From NCBI GenBank assembly GCA_045804965.1, contig JBJMMD010000032.1, forward strand, positions 1-10,815: a stretch of 10,815 bases of DNA, given 5' to 3'. The stretch is from CAVTUU01 sp045804965 (GTDB lineage Bacteria; Chloroflexota; Chloroflexia; Thermomicrobiales; UBA6265). How positions within the stretch are numbered: position 1 is the first letter of the stretch; each line of letters starts with the position of its first letter. The notes under the pieces are model-generated. The model made no database searches and was not told the origin of the DNA. It saw only the letters and a list, made by a program, of their open reading frames with translations. A program made the translations under genes and the position numbers. Positions 7,038 through 10,815 of this stretch are shown piece after piece.

Positions 7038-7318
7038 CGTCGTCGTCAATCCACCTCCGTCGCTGTCAACTCGTCGACTGGCACCGTGCCTACCCCACCC
7101 AACGGTCGCTGCGGGGCGCTCCGTCCAGATACGGGTACTACGAAGAGGCAGAAGGCGCGGATGGACTATGCCGGCCGCCGGGGTTGTCCCGTCTAGGTCG
7201 CGCCACGGCCGAGGGGCTGCCGGCTCGCCTCGCGGCGGGGTCCGGACGCCTTCAAATTGGCCGGCCGGTCTTGCTGGTCTCGTGGGCCGTTTGGTTCATC
7301 ACGATGGTGTACGGTCTT

Positions 7319-7375
7319 TTGGCAGCACTTCGGGGGCGTCCGTGGTGAGTTGTGCTGCCAATCACGATTGGCAGC
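7319..7375. promoter_or_regulatory. 10+2+10 palindrome with a third matching half-site
   Basis: GCTGCCAATC (7354-7363) and GATTGGCAGC (7366-7375) form a perfect inverted repeat around AC. A further half, TTGGCAGCAC at 7319-7328, is the exact inverse of GTGCTGCCAA at 7352-7361. The central arm can therefore pair either with its right neighbour (2-nt spacer) or its left (23-nt spacer). In DNA this looks like a dyad operator plus an extra half-site; in RNA it would be two exclusive hairpins. It lies 375 bp before the palindrome-free end of the gap and 374 bp after the globin-side palindrome's neighbourhood, with no supported gene next to it. Confidence 0.45.
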
Positions 7376-8003
7376 GGTGGGAGCGTGGAGTTGGTGCTGC
7401 ATGGCACGATTGACCCCGGGATCTCGTGTCGCGCCGCACCGCTGAACAGAGGCGATGTCCCGTTCAGCTTGGGCTGCCCGCGCACGCATTCGCTACCCGG
7501 ATCGCGTCGCTGAGTTTCCGCGCGGTGGACGATTGTGAATCACTCGAGGATCGCCGGTTCCTCATGGGCTGGATCGGCGTCATGAGTGAGCCCGGGGAAT
7601 GGGATGTGCTCTACGACCCTGGGACCAATTAGGGAGGACAGTGCGCCGCTTGGCGTGGTCCAGAGATCGTATGGGGCCACAGAGCGCTGAACGTCCGCAC
7701 AACACATCAGTCTCTGTTCGCATCGTAGCCCTTGAACCGCCCTTTTCCGGACCGGAGCCGAGAGCGTCTTGGTCATCGATCGCGTCACCAAGCCTCAGGT
7801 GCATATGCGTGACGTGACGCCCGCTCCATGGGGTGTGCCCTTCCCAATACGACGCGGCTCAGATCTGGAGGGGAATGATCGGAGCGTCCACATCGCAGCC
7901 GGGACACAGCGCAAAGAACACGCCCGAGGAAGCGCGTGGCTGTGCCGACTCCGTTTGTGTTCATAACTGATTGCCCGCGGCGCTGCCGTCGAAGGAGGCG
8001 AGC

Positions 8004-8891
8004 ATGAAACCAAGCTCACCCGCGCAGATCGAACGTACCCTGGTACCGCTCGATGGTTCGGAGCGTGCAGAGGCAGTGTTGCCGTTCGTGCGCGCGACCA
8101 GTGAACCGATGGCTGAGTTGATCCTGCTTGAGGTTGTGCCGAAGGCCGTCGACGTGCGCAACGTCTTCGGCACAGTGATCGCCGCTCCCGATCGAGTCCA
8201 GGAAGGCTATGAAGAGGTCGCCAAGAAGCACTTTGAACGGGCGCTGAGCCGAATCGACGGCGATGCGACCAGTCGACAGCTCGTCGTGGTTGGAGATCCG
8301 GCCGAGGAGATCGTGCGAGTAGCTGATGAAGAACATGTCGGTTTGATCGCCATGACCAGCCAGGGGAAGGGAGCCTGGGGCCCGTGGGCCCTCGGAAGCA
8401 TCGTTGATCGGGTGGTTCGCCAATCGACCCGGCCAGTGCTCGTCGTTCCGCCGGGGAATGACGGCACGGCAATCGCCGGCATGCTCGTGCCGACCGATGG
8501 CTCGAAGAGTGCGCTGCAGGCACTGCCGGTTGCGACCGAACTCGCGCGCAAGCTCAAGGTGCCCGTAAGGGTCGTTCATTCCCTGCCAAATGATGATGCA
8601 GAACGACCCAATGGCGACAACCTCCAGCGGCAAGCGATGCGTCGTGCTGAGGTGCAGCGTGGTCTTCAGGCATTGGTTCAGCAACTCGAGGCTGCGGGTG
8701 TCGACGCGTCCAGTGAGCTGCTGACAGGCGATCCGGTTGTCGCGATCATCTCATTGTCGAATCCCACCGACCTAATCGTTCTCGCCAAGCAAGGGGAAAG
8801 CGGTCGTTGGGAACTCGGCGGCGTGGCCGCGAATCTGCTTCGCGCCGGAGTCCGCCCCATGCTCTTTGTCTCTGGGTCAACCGGAACGTAG
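8004..8891 (+). CDS. universal stress protein with two UspA domains
   Basis: This cytoplasmic 295-residue protein is made of two tandem Usp domains, about 10-150 and 157-290. Each opens with the nucleotide-site strand VPLDGS (14-19) or VPTDGS (162-167). Domain 1 keeps a full ATP loop, GKGAWGPWALGS (121-132), followed by VDRVVRQSTRPVLVVP. In domain 2 the loop is degenerate, GESGRWELGG (264-273), with Gly in place of the phosphate-binding Ser/Thr, so domain 1 probably carries nucleotide binding. I chose ATG 8004 because GGAGG lies six bases upstream and homology begins at residue 10; a TTG at 7971 would add 11 residues without a ribosome site. The role is stress tolerance of unspecified kind. 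It stands alone, facing the metallopeptidase gene with a 20-bp gap between the stops. Confidence 0.93.
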   Translation: MKPSSPAQIERTLVPLDGSERAEAVLPFVRATSEPMAELILLEVVPKAVDVRNVFGTVIAAPDRVQEGYEEVAKKHFERALSRIDGDATSRQLVVVGDPAEEIVRVADEEHVGLIAMTSQGKGAWGPWALGSIVDRVVRQSTRPVLVVPPGNDGTAIAGMLVPTDGSKSALQALPVATELARKLKVPVRVVHSLPNDDAERPNGDNLQRQAMRRAEVQRGLQALVQQLEAAGVDASSELLTGDPVVAIISLSNPTDLIVLAKQGESGRWELGGVAANLLRAGVRPMLFVSGSTGT

Positions 8892-8911
8892 ACCCCGCCT
8901 ACGGCGCCAAA

Positions 8912-10024
8912 TCAAAGCTTGACGTTGCAGCCGAGGAAGCCCTTTTTGTAGCCATTCATAATTGATGTTGCGCGTTGCTCGCCGGTTCCATGGGCTTGGG
9001 GATCATACGGTCCGACATATTGCGGATCGCCGAGCATCTGCACTGCCAGTTGAACGGCCTGGTCGATCGCCCCCGCATCTAAAACTCCACGCGTATATGC
9101 ATCCTGTGCCCAGTCTCCGGCGAAGCAGTCTGCCATCAGTTCGAGCTCGATGCTATAGGTATCGTTCCAAGCCTGTGGCTGCTCACCGGCGCTCACCCGA
9201 ACGAACCCTATGCCGGACTGGATGTGATGAGCCCACTCGTGGGCAATCACAAAGGCTGCGGCGAACGGGGCTTGCTGCTGGATTTGCTGGAGGAATGGTT
9301 CGTCGAGGTAGAGCGTCTGGTCGGGTGGACAATAGAAGGCGGCGAATCCACCTTCGGCTGGACCGCACGCGGTCTGCGCCGACTGCCCCTGGGAAACCAC
9401 TACCACGTGCGGCGACTGGTAATCGTAGGGCGTATAACTGACGACATCGCGCCAGAAGGCGTCGAGATCGTTGACGACATTCTGCATAAGGTCGCCTTGG
9501 GTCAGCGACACCGCGACGGGTGTTCCACTGTACTGCTCGATCGCCTGCGCAACAAACTGCTTGCTGCTGCCGAAGAACCAGCGCCAGGTCCCCTGGTCGT
9601 CCTGGACCAGATACATCGAGTCCTGAAGAAAGGCTTGCTGCCCGTTTTGATCCGTGTAGGGCTGGACAAAGTCAACTTCAGCCGCGTGATCGTACGTCTT
9701 GCCGGTCACCCCCCACGTCCATTGGACGATCTTGACTCCGACGATCTGAGATTGGCTCGCTTGATACTTCGTATAGATATCCTGGAACGCTCCGATCGCC
9801 GCCTCACGAGGTACTACCGCGTGCGCGTCCGGATGAATGAGGTCGTACATTGCGTTGAAGTTGCGGTCCGCGGCCAACTGGAAAATCTGCTGGGCGGCTG
9901 CCGAGGCATTGGCACGGTCTTGGGCGTCGTCTTGGGCAGTCACGGGTCGGTATGCGACCGCGGGCGCGAGCAGCGCGAGCATCAGCAGTGTCACGATGCG
10001 CCGCTGTCCGAACAGTGTTGACAT
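8912..10024 (-). CDS. exported neutral zinc metallopeptidase with N-terminal NTF2-like domain
   Basis: This 370-residue protein starts with a Sec signal peptide (RRIVTLLMLALLAPAVAY, likely cut after VTA30). Residues about 36-155 look like an NTF2-like alpha+beta domain (AQQIFQLAADRNFNAMYDLIHPDA..., ending GTWRWFFGS). Residues about 180-368 are a neutral zinc metallopeptidase of the YpfJ type. Evidence for that is the HEWAHH motif (His262, Glu263, His266) and the third ligand Glu295 in ELMADCFAGDWA. There is also the paired TACGP...FYCPPDQTLYLD block (Cys220, Cys232) and a terminal GTGEQRATSIMNGYKKGF motif. All catalytic residues are present. The natural substrate of this family is not known. 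GGAAAGGG lies about ten bases before the ATG. It is divergent from the glycine-rich gene. Confidence 0.92.
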   Translation of the reverse strand: MSTLFGQRRIVTLLMLALLAPAVAYRPVTAQDDAQDRANASAAAQQIFQLAADRNFNAMYDLIHPDAHAVVPREAAIGAFQDIYTKYQASQSQIVGVKIVQWTWGVTGKTYDHAAEVDFVQPYTDQNGQQAFLQDSMYLVQDDQGTWRWFFGSSKQFVAQAIEQYSGTPVAVSLTQGDLMQNVVNDLDAFWRDVVSYTPYDYQSPHVVVVSQGQSAQTACGPAEGGFAAFYCPPDQTLYLDEPFLQQIQQQAPFAAAFVIAHEWAHHIQSGIGFVRVSAGEQPQAWNDTYSIELELMADCFAGDWAQDAYTRGVLDAGAIDQAVQLAVQMLGDPQYVGPYDPQAHGTGEQRATSIMNGYKKGFLGCNVKL

Positions 10025-10096
10025 CTACGTAACCCTTTCCATAACGCGCTCTGCCCCGCAGTGGCCCGCGCTACCGCGACCGCCCTCTTGGCTTAG

Positions 10097-10133
10097 GTCT
10101 TGCCCTATCGCCTCGTGTCTCGCGCGGCAAGAC
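10097..10133. promoter_or_regulatory. 8-bp inverted repeat in the divergent intergenic region
   Basis: GTCTTGCC (10097-10104) and GGCAAGAC (10126-10133) are perfect inverse copies separated by 21 bp. They lie in the 149-bp gap between the divergent metallopeptidase and glycine-rich genes, 40 bp before the latter's ATG. It could be a split operator or a leader hairpin of the + strand transcript. No clear -35/-10 pair was seen. Confidence 0.35.
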
Positions 10134-10173
10134 GTTTGCACGAGCGGTCACCTGCGAAGAAGGAGGAATAATC

Positions 10174-10737
10174 ATGGCAGAACTGAAGGGTCTCTTCGGC
10201 GGCGGCGAAGATTTAGGAAGCCAACCGCAACGGGCCAAAGCGCAAGATTTTGTCCAGCGCTATATGCAGGGCGATCCGAGCGAAGGCTATTCGCACGAGG
10301 AGGCAGTCTCGGCGCTACAGACGGCGGCGCAGCATGCCACTCCGGAGCAGCTGCAGCGCGCCACCGACCAGGCGGTCAACCACCTCAACCCGGATCAGCG
10401 GAAGCAGCTGAATGAGATGGTGAAGCAGCGCCAAGCCGGCCAAGGGTTTGTTCCGATTGAACGGGCGGGTGATACCAGCGCTGGTGGCGGGGGTGGTACC
10501 AGCGGGCTTGGCGATATCCTCGGCAGTATCGCCGGCGGTGGAGGCGGTGGAGGCGACCTCGGCTCGATTCTAGGCGGGCTGCTTGGTGGACAAGCCACGA
10601 CCCAATCCGGATATCAGCAGCCGCAAAGCGGTGGCAACGGGGGGTTGGGCGATGTTGTGAGTTCACCGGTCGGCAAGGCGGTGATTGGCGGCATCGCCGC
10701 GTTCGCGATGAAGGAAATCCTCGACCAACATCGGTAG
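10174..10737 (+). CDS. glycine-rich protein of unknown function
   Basis: This 187-residue protein has three parts. An N-terminal helical, Gln/Ala-rich segment (about 18-90) contains HEEAVSALQTAAQHATPEQLQRA and LNPDQRKQLNEMVKQRQAG. A flexible Gly/Ser-rich middle (103-160) has the loosely repeated phrase GLGDILGSIAGG / DLGSILGGLLGG / GLGDVVSSP. The C-terminal hydrophobic helix, VGKAVIGGIAAFAMKEIL (166-183), has glycine-zipper spacing. There is no signal peptide. AAGGAGGAATA lies right before the ATG, among the best ribosome sites in the window. The layout recalls YidB/DUF937-like proteins, but I would not assign it. It is followed at once by a strong hairpin, so it is probably a single-gene unit. 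Confidence 0.85.
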   Translation: MAELKGLFGGGEDLGSQPQRAKAQDFVQRYMQGDPSEGYSHEEAVSALQTAAQHATPEQLQRATDQAVNHLNPDQRKQLNEMVKQRQAGQGFVPIERAGDTSAGGGGGTSGLGDILGSIAGGGGGGGDLGSILGGLLGGQATTQSGYQQPQSGGNGGLGDVVSSPVGKAVIGGIAAFAMKEILDQHR

Positions 10738-10746
10738 CGCATCGTT

Positions 10747-10780
10747 TCGCATGCCGCTTCGTTGAGACAGCGGCATGCGA
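10747..10780 (+). terminator. perfect 12-bp hairpin after the glycine-rich gene
   Basis: TCGCATGCCGCT (10747-10758) and AGCGGCATGCGA (10769-10780) form a perfect stem with a 10-nt loop, nine bases past the stop codon. Position and strength suit a terminator, but the following bases (GAGGCCATCG) are not a T-run. Part of the left arm, GCCGCTTCGT (10753-10762), is also the exact inverse of ACGAAGCGGC at 10791-10800, so a second, mutually exclusive hairpin is possible. Confidence 0.55.
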
Positions 10781-10815
10781 GAGGCCATCGACGAAGCGGC
10801 GCGGGACATGGTCCC

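Larger units (their letters stand above)
6945..8003. other. about 1 kb with no convincing gene
   Basis: Several frames are open here on both strands, as expected in GC-rich DNA, but none combines a good ribosome site, a family motif and normal composition. On the + strand 7199-7348 reads as a short hydrophobic stretch (VLLVSWAVWFITMVYGLLAAL) before a TGA. A GTG at 7352 then begins a 53-codon frame in the same register. A further frame at 7426-7632 ends in LYDPGTN just before a GGAGG and a GTG at 7641. None is recognisable. The region separates the divergent globin and stress-protein genes and holds two palindromes, listed separately. It may be decayed coding sequence or regulatory DNA. Confidence 0.6.

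Noticed and set aside
6625..7413. A 262-codon + strand frame opposite the globin and its upstream region
   Set aside because: Its first half is the antisense of the globin and the rest has no motif.
7641..7817. GTG at 7641 with GGAGG three bases upstream, 58 codons
   Set aside because: The spacing is too short, and the product has no recognisable feature.
7971..8003. Upstream TTG start for the universal stress protein
   Set aside because: No ribosome site precedes it, while GGAGG precedes the ATG at 8004 and the extra residues are not part of the domain.
9224..10021. A 265-codon + strand frame opposite the metallopeptidase
   Set aside because: It is a shadow of a gene with full catalytic motifs on the other strand.
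1..10815. CRISPR arrays, tRNA/rRNA genes, insertion sequences, attachment sites
   Set aside because: I looked for regularly spaced repeats, T-loop/anticodon patterns, transposase motifs and terminal inverted repeats and saw none. The repeats present are short hairpins or propeller blades within genes.

Overview
The window is GC-rich bacterial DNA with tightly packed genes, good Shine-Dalgarno sites (AGGAGG-like) and several exported proteins with simple Sec or Tat-like leaders. The gene mix (a non-phosphorylating rhamnose pathway, several secreted PD40/TolB-like propellers, a tandem universal stress protein, an exported zinc metallopeptidase) would suit a Chloroflexota/Thermomicrobia-type or actinobacterial-like organism. 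That placement is an inference from style; no rRNA or marker gene is present to fix it.

Region 1 (1-2790, + strand) is a sugar-acid catabolic operon. It holds the possible tail of an upstream gene, an SDR closely matching L-rhamnose 1-dehydrogenase, an enolase-superfamily L-rhamnonate dehydratase with all expected catalytic residues, a small ORF that looks broken by one extra C, and a 113-residue protein of unknown function. The first two enzymes are steps one and three of L-rhamnose -> rhamnonolactone -> rhamnonate -> 2-keto-3-deoxy-rhamnonate. The lactonase, aldolase/dehydrogenase and transporter are not in the window.

Region 2 (2791-6137) holds three exported PD40/WD40-like beta-propeller proteins. 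Two are tandem and intact on the + strand. A third, on the - strand and convergent, is interrupted by two compensating frameshifts and has no clear end. A strong 43-nt hairpin lies ahead of the first, and its ribosome binding site sits in a small inverted repeat.

Region 3 (6138-8003) has a - strand group-1 truncated haemoglobin with a Tat-like leader and no tyrosine at the usual distal B10 position. About 1 kb without a convincing gene follows. It holds two striking palindromes, one 80 bp ahead of the globin.

Region 4 (8004-10815) has a two-domain universal stress protein (+), a secreted NTF2-like/neutral zinc metallopeptidase fusion (-), and a glycine-rich protein of unknown function (+) followed by a perfect 12-bp hairpin.

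No CRISPR array, tRNA, rRNA, insertion sequence or phage gene was seen. I found no convincing new multi-gene system. The best leads are the exported globin, the propeller family with its broken member, the palindromes in the gene-free kilobase, and apparent single-base homopolymer indels at two places.
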